This document shows, piece by piece, positions 44,568 to 57,200 of a DNA stretch of 64,000 nucleotides. Source of the DNA: Owenia fusiformis (Eukaryota > Annelida > Polychaeta > Sabellida > Oweniidae); assembly GCA_903813345.2 (NCBI GenBank), contig CAIIXF020000009.1, forward strand, positions 16,953,759-17,017,758, read 5' to 3'. The notes below the pieces were generated by a model. That model was not told where the DNA came from. It searched no databases and saw nothing but the letters and a program-made list of their open reading frames with translations. The position numbers and the translations under genes were made by a program. Numbering within the stretch: the first letter of the stretch is position 1; every line of letters begins with the position of its first letter.

Positions 44568-45591
44568 GTAGCATATGGTTAAAACAAACATACATAACAT
44601 AGGAAGCTTTGTTTGGCGAAAATTCCTGGAAGGTAACTACCATTTTCTTGAGCTGGATTGGGAGGTGAATGCAATTTTTGGAGAAGGATGGGGGAACAAT
44701 ACAATTTTTCAATATGAAAAATATTCCCAGATGTCATTCACCGGGAAGTTGTAGTATCATGCGATAAATGTACATATGATACATTTCAAGGTGACGTTAG
44801 AAAAAGACGGTATTAGTTAAACTAGATTTTTTGAAATACACATTGTTGCGCTCATAAAAGGTAAAAATGATGTTATGAAAAACATTTCTTCATACTTTGC
44901 TTCAAAGTCTGATAACTGGATATATGCACATTATGAAGTAAATGTACCATGTGTATGTGTGCCATGCACATTATACCAATGAATGTTACTACATGTTACC
45001 TTAGGAATAGGTCACAGGTGCGTAGCCAGCTTTCAGTCGGGGGGTGTGGGATCGCCAACATTTTGCTTTTCAGTCAGGGGGGGTGCGATAGTGGCATAAG
45101 CAAGTCAAAAAAAGATTTGTTATGAATTTTACAAAATTTTACTTTCTTCTATCTATTGTATTTTTATTATTGGTTATAGGGGGGTGCGAATTCCAGGGGG
45201 GTGCACCCTACGGGCCAAATGCAAACTGATACAATATGATTGAACTGTATTGTGAATGTTTGTGAATAGTGTGATGTCTTGTTAAAGATAGAGGCACTGC
45301 AAAAAGAGTGAATATATTATAGAATTGCACATGTATTTTGTTCTTGCACTGCTTACATTCTTTAGTTTCATTGTGTTATTTTTTGTAAATCATAAGTATT
45401 TTATATTGAGCATACATACAAATTGCAGTCTGTCCCTTGTTGCCAAGAAAAGCTCTTGTCTCATATATGCTTTCATGGGCTTTAGAACATAAGAAGCCCA
45501 TTGTTATATTTTTATTGATAAAATCATGTCAATTCAATCTCATAAAATATGGTGAATAAAACTTTTTCACCAATTTCCATTTTTAAGTCAC

Positions 45592-46615
45592 CACCAAAAA
45601 GTGGTGACATATTGTTATGGTCTCTGTTTTTTTTTGACGGCGGTTGGTGATCGGTGATCAGTGTCTGTAACAAATTCTTACAATTTCCAATAACTTAACA
45701 TACTGTATAGACGGACTTCAATTGTTTTCAAAATCATCTACATGTTTTCAAAAGTTCAAATCTGACTTTATATTTAAGATTTGACCTTCAATGACCTTTT
45801 CACTGTCAAAAAAGGTCAAAAAGGTCTTTTTTCAACTTGCTTTAAATTAACTGATTTTTTTCAAAATCATCTATAAGTTATTGAAAGTTTGACCTTCAAT
45901 GACCTTCTTTAAGAGATCGAGTTGTCCAGATTTCTATTCTGGACAATCAGTAATGTCCCAATATAATTGCTCATAAAACATTGAGACCAAATCATAAGCA
46001 CGATATCGACAATATATTGAGGATATCAACAGGACAACCAAAAGAACAACCAACTGTCAGAATTGAACGCAATAAGTCGAAAACAGAATACAATGTTTTT
46101 GGGGATTTATCTATATTGTTACCCCTTAGAAGTAGTAAATATGGCTTCTCTAAGCCAAAATAATCTGAAGCAAAAAGCCAATCAGACAGGAACAAATTTG
46201 AGCAGGCTTTTTAAATTTGAATTTGAATTTCTATTGATGTAAGTGGAAATTCATGGCTCGAGCCAATCATCGAATTGATACTGTTAACAATTAATTCAAG
46301 CCTCAGAATTGATAAGTTGATAAACAAACTTGTTTTACATCAAATAACACGAAAAAATCAGGGGGTTACTCAAATTGTGTTTTTGGGAGACCCAATCTCT
46401 TTAAAGGTAAAAAAACTTGCTTCAAATTGACCAATTTTTTTTCAAAATCAACTACAAGTTCTAAACATTTCAAATCTGACTATAGATTAGATTCTTAAAT
46501 GACATTCTGAAGGTCAAAATAGATTTGACCTTTAATGACCGCCTCAAGGTCAAAAAGACCTTTTCTTCCTTGCCTCAACTAGGTGTTGACATTTCTTCAT
46601 GTTAATGCCTTGTTG
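45592..46615. mobile_element. GTGGTGACA repeat family, copy 3
   Basis: Begins CACCACCAAAAAGTGGTGAC, an intact 5' hairpin, then ATATTGTTATGGTCTC. Ends AACTAGGTGTTGACATTTC and GTTAATGCCTTG. Interrupted by the element at 45913-46399. Confidence 0.78.
45913..46399. mobile_element. TTAA-duplication MITE
   Basis: Ends GAGATCG and CAATCTC are flanked by TTTAA on both sides (45908-45912, 46400-46404). 487 bp, nested inside copy 3 of the GTGGTGACA repeat. The inverted repeat is short, so the class is tentative. Confidence 0.6.
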
Positions 46616-46699
46616 AATCATGTACTGAACCAGTTGCTATGTAAATTCCTAAAACATAGAGCTATTTTAATAGCCTAGCTAGGGAAGTTATAAAGGATG

Positions 46700-48012
46700 T
46701 AATATCCTAGATACGAGTAGAAATAATCTTGATTTACGTCATTAAAAATTCACAATTCAGTCAAACTGGTGTCATATTTGCAATCTACATATAAAATTAC
46801 ATCCAAAAATGTGGTTTTGAAAAGAGTTTATCAACTTTGAAAATTTAATTTTCTTTGAAAATGTGACTTCTAGGTCGGGGAGATTGCCCAGAGACCCCAT
46901 GTTGTAAAACTACAAAAAGTGAAAAATCTTTTCTTGTGTTGGGCAGATAATATTTTCTTTTACTGGACATATTTTAATTATCCCATCGAACGAAGTTCAG
47001 AGGGATATAGGGAACGCCTCCGTCCGTCCGTACGTCCGTCTGTCCGGGCAAAAACTCAAATACCGTTGGTCAGATTTTGTTCATATTTTGTACACATATA
47101 CCCTATGGGGGTAGAAGTTCTGCTCAAAAGCCGATTTTCAAAATGGCCGCTCATTTAAAAATGGCGGCTATTTTAGTGCCGATTTTACAGTAATTTAGGT
47201 GCAATGTGTAAAACTGTAATAGCAATATGTTTTAAATGAAAGAAAAATTATGTAGGACATTAATAAAGCTTGAAATGCAGATATTAAAGAAGCAGATGGC
47301 AGCCATCTTGAAAAATGGCGGCCTTTACTTGTTATTTTACGATTTTTGCTGTAACTTTAAAAGTAGTGGAGCGATTTTGTTCATATTTGGTATGTGAATA
47401 CTATAAGCATGGCACACTGTCTAATGACACTTTTGGTTAAAGGCGGCCATTTTGAAAAATGGCGGACATTTTGAAATATGGCCGCCATTTAAACATATTT
47501 TACTATAACTCGAAAAGTAGTAGAGCGATTTTGTTCATATTTGTTATGTGAATACTATAAGCATGGCACACTGTCTCTAATGACACTTTTGGTAGAAGGT
47601 GGCCATTTTGAAAAATGGCCGCCATTTTAACGTATTTTACTATAACTCGAAAAGTAGGGGAGCGATTTTGTTCATATTTGGTATGTGAATACTATAAGCA
47701 TGACACACTGTCTAATGACACTTATGGTAGATGGCGGCCATTTTGAATAATGGCTGCCATTTTTGCAATATACTTTGTTTTGTAAAAATGCCAGCCATGG
47801 CTGTTCGATGGGATTCGCTACGCTTTGCATTGCCGTTGTTCTGGTTTGTATATCTATCACATTCATAAGGGTAATTTGAAAAGTGAACCATTAAAACTGA
47901 TGCATATTTAAGTTTAAGGGAATTTTGTAATACCCTGCCATGTTATTTCCCCCGAATCAGCCACCTGGTGGTGAAACTGGTAACTACCTACTCGCATCTG
48001 AGTAATTAGGTA
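46700..48012. mobile_element. Mariner-like remnant split by a Helitron-like element
   Basis: 46700-46980 and 47845-48012 match the remnants at 12801 and 41381 (TTGATTTACGTCATTAAAAA, GGGAGATTGCCCAGAGACCC, CTACTCGCATCTGAG). Neither terminus is complete. Confidence 0.7.
46981..47844 (+). mobile_element. Helitron-like element between PRPSAP and HAUS2
   Basis: 5' A/TCCCATCGAACGAAGTTCAG, CCGTCCGTC repeats; 3' CGCTACGCTTTGCATTGCCG then CTGG/T (fits CTRR). The interior has three ~130-bp repeats with AAGCATGGCACACTGTC and AAAATGGCCGCCATTTT. Confidence 0.75.
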
Positions 48013-48142
48013 GAAACAAACTATTATTTATGGAAATAAAGGACTACAAATAAACTTTCCAATCTTGTAAAAAGTTGTTCAAATTATTTTTATGAACTCT
48101 TAAGTAAACATTAATGGAAACTACTAGAATAGTATCTATTTT

Positions 48143-48642
48143 TGGGCTTTGTATAAAAAACCTCCTACCTCATACCCACCTACCCAAGTACGTGGGACAT
48201 GATGCAGTCTTTGAAGGGTTCAATTTTAAAGATCTTAGTTTATTAAACCTTAGTTTATGATGAATTATAGATGCATTTGTAACGACCCTTGATAGCAAGT
48301 TGCTATTTCATCCCAGCTGGGTTCGATTCCCACTCGGAGCATCGAATTTAGCACACTTTCTTTCAATTTCTTTATCTGGCTTGTTGGACCTATGCTTGTG
48401 GTTGTTAGTTATTTATTCCCCTGGGGCGCACTCCTCAGGTCATTACACATTAAAATGCATCCATATGCCTTTATTTATTGATCTGTCATCTGTCTAGTCA
48501 TAAAATAAAGCCGGAATTGTAGAAATGTTAATAATTTGAGCTATTTTGAGATTTAATAATCTTTAAAATTGAACCCCTCAATGACTGTATCATGTTCCAC
48601 CTAGGTGGGTATGAGGTAGGAGGTTTTTAATAAAGCCTTATT
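48143..48642. mobile_element. Foldback element with tRNA-like centre
   Basis: Arms of about 95 bp (AACCTCCTACCTCATACCCA on the left, inverted on the right). Inside, 48281-48342 has a B-box-like GGGTTCGATTCCC, suggesting an inserted or captured tRNA-derived SINE head. Confidence 0.78.
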
Positions 48643-49086
48643 TTTGTTTCTTGTTTTTATGTCACTAGCTTGACATCTGGTTTTTGTGACTGATGTCTGG
48701 TGTTGGTATCTGTAATAAATGGTATTACACTTTTGTAACTGCAACTAAGTGCGGAAAAGTGGCAGTTTTGAGATGAAACATTCATTGATACATTTATGCA
48801 AACTATGGATTGGATTTTTACCAGGTATAATGTCAATGACAAAATTCATACTAAACATTCATGACATTGATGCCTATAATCGCCCTCCATTTTTTCAAAT
48901 TTGGGGATGCTAACTGCTATCTAAGTCATGTCAGAAAGATCTTAGCATTGGCATGTGCTTAGAACGAATGTTGATCTAGTTAAATACCATAGCACATTTT
49001 CGTGTAAAATAAAATAAATAAAATACAGAAGATATCTCTCAAATTCAAACAGCTACATCAGTGTGACTTAATAATCGTGAGGCCAT

Positions 49087-49290
49087 ATGACAAGACAGAA
49101 TCCATCCATTGATTATATAGTGATGATTGAAGTCAAAGATTATATAGTGATGATATAAGCCAAAAGATTAGTGATGACATAAGATTATATAGTGATGATT
49201 GAAGGCAAAGATTGCTTATATAGTGATGATTGAAGGCAAAAATTATAAGTGTTGATTGAAGGCAAAGATTATATACTGATGATTGCATGG
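49087..49290. repeat. ~27-bp tandem repeat
   Basis: GATTATATAGTGATGATTGA and AGGCAAA recur about six times with deletions. Confidence 0.8.
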
Positions 49291-49444
49291 CAGAAGCTTC
49301 CAATGATCACTGTATGTTTCCATGACCATAGTTGTCACGGGTCACACCGTTCGCATCAATGAGATACAAAGTTTGCTGCTTCCAATGATCATTAAGTATG
49401 TCTATGAGATCCATAGTTATCAGCTCCAAATTATCTCTGTCACG

Positions 49445-49816
49445 CAGTACTTACTTTGACAGTTAATTTGAATTTTTGACCTACCAGATGTTTGAAAATC
49501 AAGGATTACGAGTCTAATTCTGTACCGTTTTTCTTCAAACTTGTTCCATTCAAATCATAACAAAAATGTCTTTCTGTCGGTACATTATGTTGGTACATCT
49601 GTTTTACAGAGTCCCTACTTCCAGCGGCTGGGGACCAAAATGCCGCTCAAACGAGGGACTCTTTACAATAAAGCAATGCACATACAGAAAGGCAATTTTG
49701 TTTTGCTTTGAATGGAACAAGTTTGAAGAAAGACGGTGCAGAATGAGACTCGCAATCCTTGATTTTCAAACATCTGGTAGGTCAAAAATTCAAATTAATG
49801 GTCGAAGTTAGTACTG
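49445..49816. mobile_element. Foldback element
   Basis: Left arm AGTACTTACTTTGACAGTTA and CCAGATGTTTGAAAATCAAG is inverted at the right (CTTGATTTTCAAACATCTGG). Arms about 125 bp. The central frame is not a recognised protein. Confidence 0.85.
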
Positions 49817-49927
49817 TGTGACTATATGTGTATATGAGATCCATAGTTGTCAGCTTCCATTGATCAGTGTACATATGTGTCCATGAGATACATAGTTGTG
49901 AACTCCAGATTGCGTTCATGAGATCTA

Positions 49928-50524
49928 CAGGGTGTCAAATAAGTCCCTTCCCCCTGCTACAGCAAAAACCTCAACAGATGGTACCTAGTGTGATATACCA
50001 TTGGAAAGATCATCCAAAGTTATGTTAATTTAACAACTCTCAAGTATTTTGGATGAAATTTACCTATATTTAATGATTTTTTTTGTTAATGTGCCATCCT
50101 TTAAGTAGCTTTTTTTGTGTCAAAAGGACAAGGATATGACCTCAGAATTACGTCTAAAAGTTAATCTTTTTCGCATTCCACTTGTTACAAAAAGGTTTTC
50201 ACCACTTTCCTTGCACCTCTATTTTATACACATCTAACCCTATCCAGAAATTGGTTAAATTCATTGCCATAAACATATTTAGTCATCTTTTGGTCCCTTG
50301 ACCTTTCTTATACTCGATTCTTAAAATCCTGCCAAATTGCCATGTTTCTAGGCATATGGTCACCTCAATTGATACAATGTAAAATTTGTGAGATTGATTG
50401 ACATGTGTCAGGTATATGCTAATCAACGTAACTTTGGAAGACCTTTCCAATGATATATCACACTTGGTACCAAATATCTTGGTTTTGGCTGTAGATGGGG
50501 GGACGGGACTTATTTGACACCCTG
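49928..50524. mobile_element. Mariner-type MITE, TA duplication
   Basis: Ends CAGGGTGTCAAATAAGTCCC and GGGACTTATTTGACACCCTG are perfect. The arms extend with mismatches to about 110 bp. TA at 49926 and 50525. Uninterrupted minisatellite units show the empty site GAGATCTATAGTTG. Confidence 0.9.
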
Positions 50525-51095
50525 TATAGTTGTCAGCTTCCATTGATCAGTGTACATACTGACATATGTGTCCATGAGATACATAGTTGTGAACTCCAGA
50601 TTGTGTCCATGAGATCTATAGTTGTCAGCTTCCTTTTATCAGTGTACATACTGACATATGCATATATGTCCATGAGATACATAGTTGGGAAGTCCAGATT
50701 ATCATTGTATGTGTCCATGGGATCCATAGTTGTCAGCTTCCATTGATCAGTGGACATATGTAATAGATGTACTCCAGTGTTTGTGTCCTTGAGATGTACA
50801 GATGCACCCTAACAGTAGGGTCTTTCATGAGGAATATGACATAGATGGTGATCCTACATGATATCTGATCCTCAAGCAGGTACTTGAGTGCTTCACCGAA
50901 TATTTTGATTGGTAAACAATAATCCATGCGCATGTATGTCATATTTCGTGAGAGGTTGATAGCGTCATTATTTAATGACAAGAGAGCTCTTCAAATAGGG
51001 ATTCAAACACAGTAATCTTTAAAATCTAAAAATGTAAACTCACTGCGTTTCATGAAATATTTAGAATAAGCGGGAGAACAAGCAACTTGCTAAAG

Positions 51096-51206
51096 ATGGT
51101 AGATCAGAGTATATCGTATCAACAGAATCCATGGGAAGAAGATGATCGAGCATTTGGCTCAATTGGCAAGGTTCTGACATTGGCTCAAAAATCTGGTCAT
51201 TTGAAA
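51096..51206 (+). CDS. HAUS2: HAUS2 exon 1
   Basis: 37 codons: MVDQSISYQQNPWEEDDRAF then GSIGKVLTLAQKSGHLK, donor gtaagt. The NPW motif close to the N-terminus is shared with vertebrate HAUS2. No upstream in-frame ATG was chosen because 51096 is the first ATG before the conserved motif. Confidence 0.72.
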
Positions 51207-54200
51207 GTAAGTATAAAGGCACATGCAATCTATTGCAAGACTTATGCCTGGCACAACACCGTCACCATGTTATCAAGTGTTTTTAAGTTTCGCAAGGATC
51301 CTGCCATCACCGTGGTTTTGTTATTATGAATATATATATATATATATATTCTGCCGATATACCCAGACAATTGTGGATTCGGGTGCACCCCAGTTGTCCG
51401 AAACCCAGTTGTTCGAAACCCAGTTCTCCGAAACCCAGCTGTCCGAAACCCAGTTGCTGAAACCCACTAGTCCGAAACCCATAACTCCGAAAAATATAAT
51501 CATAATTTACCAGAGAAAGGGGAGACGTACATGTACTTAAGCTTAGGCCAGTTTCATGCCATGTATTTGGCCAAATTAATGGCATGGACTCATTCTGATG
51601 TTCATGGATCTCTCTCTCACTTTGAATTGCATCCATTGCACGCGTTACCAGAATGGCAGGAATGGGGGAAAAGCTATTTTTCCTTTTACGAACGCCCATC
51701 ACCCATTGGAAAAATGTTGTTCCCTCTCAAAAAAGGCCTATGGGCCATAAAGATAATTGGTTTAAAAATTGTAGACCCCTATATATGTTGTGTAAACGCC
51801 ATTTTACAATGAGAATAACATAATTTAACTTTGTTTGTTTGAACATCTATATCACCTGTATATGAACTTTCGTAGGCTAAACATTTAACAATAAACGTCT
51901 TGACCTAGCATATTTAACCTAATTTTGCAATGATGTCAACGTTATTCCAATGTTATGTTGTGATTCGCAGAGGTTGCGACAACAAGATTCGTTTTAAAAA
52001 ATTGTATTTTTCAAATAAGGTCCCCCTAACTTTCGGAGAACTGGGTTTCGGAGAACTGGGTTTCGGAAAACTGGGTTTCGGAGAACTGGGTTTCGGACAA
52101 CTGGGTTGACCCCATGGATTCAACTACACGAAAAGAATGCTAAAATACCCAGGAATCTATTGAAGTACATGTATATGTATCTTAAGTGTAAGGGGCGTAT
52201 ATAATTCTCCCAAGTTGTAATCGTACAGGCAAAAGATTGCGCTCGATGCAGGACTATAGTCTTGGCACGGGATAACGGAAGTCCCTTCTTACTTACCCAA
52301 AGGAAGGGAAAAACTCAGAGCTTAGAGATGACAGACAGTCATAGCTTGCTTGCCACCTTGGTTTGCCCCGCTAATTCCCGAATACCACATGTCGTCAAGA
52401 TGTTTTAATCGATCCGGCTGAAGTACTTCCGGCTTTACAAGTTTGAAAAATTAGAATAAGGTTCAGTTTTACTTCAATTTACGCTGTATCGTATCGTTCG
52501 TATTGTATTGTGAGGTCAGTATCGTAGATACGTATCGATATTCAATTTCTCGTATCATGGTACCCCTTGTGACAATGTTCACATTCTTGAATGAGATTAG
52601 AATTACAGTTTGTGGAAATGAATTATGACTTAAATTATGAGTAGTAGTTTAGATTTACATATTTAAGGTAGATAAACAATGAGATTTTCCATTACAGTAT
52701 TCTCACGCTACTAAATGTAATTTAATATAACCATTGTCATGGTCATACTGTGCTTTAACAATACCACGGTCATGACAGGTCTTACAACCATTGCCACAGT
52801 AAGTCATATAAGGCTTTTACATTACCACGGTCATGACAGGCCTTGCAATATAATATAGCATTGTCACGGTTATACCAGGCTTTCACAATAACACTACCAC
52901 GGTCATGGCAGGATCCTTGCGAAACTTAAAAACACTTAAATAACATGGTGACGGTTGTGCCAGGCATAAGTCTTGCAACAGATAGGGTCTCGATAAAGGT
53001 GATAAATCTGAAAAAACAAAAATTCTTATCAAATTATTCTACGTGAAGGCCTGCCCTGTTGAAACATGATAAATGCATGATGTCCAGGTTTTCAGTTGAT
53101 CCCCAGCATTTATGTTGAACCTTTGCTTTGACTAAAGGTTATATTAAGATGAATAGAAAAAATCATGATGCCTTTTTGAATTTTTTGCACAATGAGAAAT
53201 GACTTCTTTTTTGGCTTAAGGACAGGGTGCATGTTGGGAAATTTTCTGCATTCCTCAATTGAGTTACATGTTATTTTTCAAACAAGAATAACTCCTTCCC
53301 CACATTGTCTACATCTTCCAAGTTTGCACAAAGAGTGCACTTATGTGCCTAGAAAAGCCTTGTGAGAAGGTTTGTTTTGTAAAATGTATAAAAAATGAGA
53401 AAATTCAGTGAAAAAAATTTCTGAAATTTTTCTGATTTTTTTCACTGAATTTTCTTGTTTTCTATACACTTTATCAAAACATTCTTCTCACAAGTCTTTT
53501 CTAGGCACATAAGTGCACTCTTTGTGCAAAACTGGAAGATATAGACAATGTGGGGAAGGAGTGATTCTTGTTTGAAAAATAACATGTGACTCAATTGAGG
53601 AATGCAGAAAATTTCCCATCATGCACCCTGACCTTAAAAAACAAAGATAGAAAGACAATTTGGTAGAGTTGCATATTTATTCCAGTTTTTTCTATTAGAA
53701 TTTTGGATGTTAAAACTATAATTCTGATTTGAGTGACGCTTACCTCGATATTCAAAATTGTTCAATCCAACCCCTGTAATCATTATCCAACCGAACGAAG
53801 TTCGAGGGGGATATAGAAAAGCCTTCCTTCCGTTCGTGTGTCCGGGCAATAACTCAAATATCGGTTGACGGATTTCATTCAAATTTTATAGGCTTATGCC
53901 TTATGGGTGTAGGACCTCTGCTCAAGAAGGAATTTTCAATATGGCCACTAAATTCAAAATGGCGGCCATTTCTGTTCGTGTGTCCGGGCAATAACTCAAA
54001 TACCGGTTGACGGATTTCATTCAAATTTTATAGGCTTATGCCTTATGGGTGTAGGACCTCTGCTCAAGAAGGAATTTTCAATATGGCCACTAAATTCAAA
54101 ATGGCGGCCATTTTTGGGAAAAAATATAATCTTTGATTTCTCAAATACTAGCGGATGGATTTGGTTCAAATTTTATTTGCTGTTGCCCAGGTACAAAGGA

Positions 54201-57200
54201 GCCTTGCTGAAGAAGACATTTTCAAGATGGCCACCATATTTTAAAATGGCGGCCATTTTTCGTAAAAAAACGTTATCTTTGATAACTCAAGTACCATAGA
54301 ATGGATTTGGATCAAATTTTATATGCTGTTGCCTGGGTACAAAGGAGCCTTGCTCAAGAAGACATTTTCAAGATGGCCACCATATTTCAAAATGGTGGCC
54401 ATTTTTCGTAAAAAAACATCTTTGATAGCTCAAATACCATTGAATGGATTTGGTTCAAATTTTACATGCTGATGCCTAGGGACATTGGAGCTCTGTTCGA
54501 GAAGGGATTTTCAAGATGGCAGCTAAATTTCAAAATGGCCGCCATTTTTCATAAAAGAATGTAACCTTTGATTTATTTATTTATGTTTATAAAAGTACCA
54601 GTTGACGGATTTGGATTATATGTATATGCTGATGCCTTTGGACATAGGAGCTCTGCTAAAGGAGAAATCTAAAGATGACAGCTGAATTTCAAAATGGCAA
54701 CCATGTTTCATAAAAACACAATCTTTGATAATTCAAATACCAGTGGATGGATTTGGCTCAAATTTTATATGGCCGCTATTTACCAAAACATGTTTTGTTC
54801 GGTGGGATTTGCTACTCCGTGGAGTTGCTGTTTTTCTAGTTTGTAAATCTATAATTTCAGAAGTTTGATGCATCAGACAATGAAAGCAGACTTGCTCAAA
54901 TTAATAGTCCTTCGTTGAAACTGATCCAGCTCCTGTCAGATGTTGCAGCCAAAAGACAAGCTCTGGATCAGGTACTTACTCATAATGTACAGTACCATAA
55001 ATCATCACTGTCTGTAAATCACAGGGGTATTTAAATTGGGATTTGATGTCAAAATAATGATATATGCTAAAGAAATTTGTATGATGTTTTCAAAAAATAC
55101 GAATATTATGCTGACTTGAGTTTTGGCTCACAAAGCGAGCCTATTGGATTGATGAAGCATCTATCTGTCCAGAATAGATGAATATGCAAAAAATTGGACA
55201 AAAAAGGAAAATATTTCAAAAGTATATTTGAATGGAAAAGCACTGTAATGGAAAATATCGACCAAAAGATCAAATTACTTCAAAAGACAAAATTTAAGCA
55301 CATAAAAAAATCCAAGGCAGACACTAAAGGACCATATTGCTATACCATTGATAAGCCAGCAAATAACACTGGATTTATGTGCAAACAATACTACATAAAG
55401 AAGAAATTGGAAGCTACACCATGAAAGTCCATGGCGACACCTATCAAAGAATAGAGATAAAGGAGAGGAAGATATAGTAGAGGGAATCTGAGAAACAGTG
55501 AAAACAAAATTCAAGATTGAACCAGGAGAAGGGCAAAATATTATACCAAGGATTCACCTTGCGTTTAAAATGCATTTACATCCTCTAAAATTTAGATACA
55601 TTATTGGCTCCAAGAAGAGTTTTGTTAAACCTGCTGACAAAATTTGAGAAAAATTCTTTAGGGCAACATACCAACAAAAGATACTGTGAAAAGATAATAC
55701 TATACAGGTGCTAACAGGATGTGGATAATAATTATTTGGTATAACGAAACATATGAATTAAAAAATAAATTGTGAAGTTTTCGTAGTGTTTCATGAAAAA
55801 TTGCATGCTCCATCATAGTGGACAACTTTTTCGATACCAACTCATAAACAAAGGCCTTTTTAAAATTTTGGTTAGTACTACAAAGTTAATAATTTCTGAA
55901 CATAATGTCTTTATAATTCGCTGTGTGAGCTTAGGGTCCTTGATTAATTTAAATCCCCTGTATTTGTATTTTCTGCTTTTCAGATCAACCTTGAATTACA
56001 TAACAGAATGCAGGACAATGAAACATCAGATATCACACATTTAGACCAATTAGGTAAATGCTGTAGTCTTCACCCCACAAATCAGTAATTTAGAAATCTT
56101 TCCCATCTGTTCATCTATCAGTTCCTCCATTTGTCTTTGTAGGAACTCTTTCAAATGTCATAGGCTGATGTTTTATGAATATTAACATTTTAAATGGTGA
56201 ACTAAAAATCAAACATTTATTACTAAAAGTCACTGCAACATCTTATTTCAAATAAGCATGTCTTCTTTTACTTTAATTTTTAAAATAATGAAATGTAACT
56301 CTGTTGATGTCTAGGAGCAGTCAATGTATTAGAGCATGAAACCATTTTGCTTTCATTGACTAAAGATTAAGATTTTTGTATGTCTGAATGAACATGACTT
56401 TATCGTTGCACTTGCAGAAATCTTCTATTTGAAATGTAAATACTTTTTCAGAGCAGAGAGTGTCCCATGTAAACACACTGAGTGGACATATACAAGATGT
56501 GATCAAGGACAAAGATACACTAATAGGTAGACTGCAGCAGCCTTATGTTGGGGACTATATGAAGATAGAAGCCATATATCATAGGTAATGCTTGTACTGT
56601 ATTTGAACAGACCATACTGGTAATAGGCCAGCGTTTTCAATAGGGACTATGAAAAGTGAGTCCCGGGGACCCAGTGTTATAAAAATTTGGGGTCCCTCCC
56701 AAAAAAAGTGGGTCCCAATTGAAAAAAGAGAAACACTTAATAAACATGTATTCTTTATATTGCTTTATCATGTTTTTATTGCATGTATTTAGACCCTGGG
56801 GTCAGATTGTACAAGGGTAAATGATGAATAAGTAACGTTTATACACAAGGCGTTACAGAATGTCACATCCAAGGCCATTTGAAAGTCTTTGCACCCATTT
56901 GGGCTGGTGAAAATGTTCCTCTTTCCAGCCCTGATGCATAAACTGCACCACATTCCTTGGCCTGCAACATACTGCAGCCAGGGGTATGTGTTTTCCCATT
57001 CTGGGAGGTACCTCTTAACTTTAGGAGGGCGTGGCATGATAATACCCTTTACCTCGTGACTTTATGATTCAATTAATAATACTCAGATTCTATCCTAAAA
57101 TTAAAAATTATTTGCAAAAACATTAATTATATAGACCGAATTCATGCGAGCGAAGCGAACTCTAAAGACATGAAAGAGGGGCCTGAGCCTCCCCACAGAA

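Larger units (their letters stand above)
49290..50775. repeat. Minisatellite interrupted by two elements
   Basis: Units with GTCCATGAGATACATAGTTG then TCAGCTTCCATTGATCAGTG occur at 49290-49445, 49820-49927 and 50525-50775. The gaps are the foldback at 49445 and the MITE at 49928. Confidence 0.85.

Noticed and set aside
51531-51812. 93-codon frame inside the tandem-armed foldback
   Set aside because: No recognisable domain and it lies inside a repeat element in HAUS2 intron 1.
55194-55424. 76-codon lysine-rich frame as a HAUS2 exon
   Set aside because: No flanking splice sites in the right phase; exons 2 and 3 join perfectly without it. Possibly a repeat remnant.
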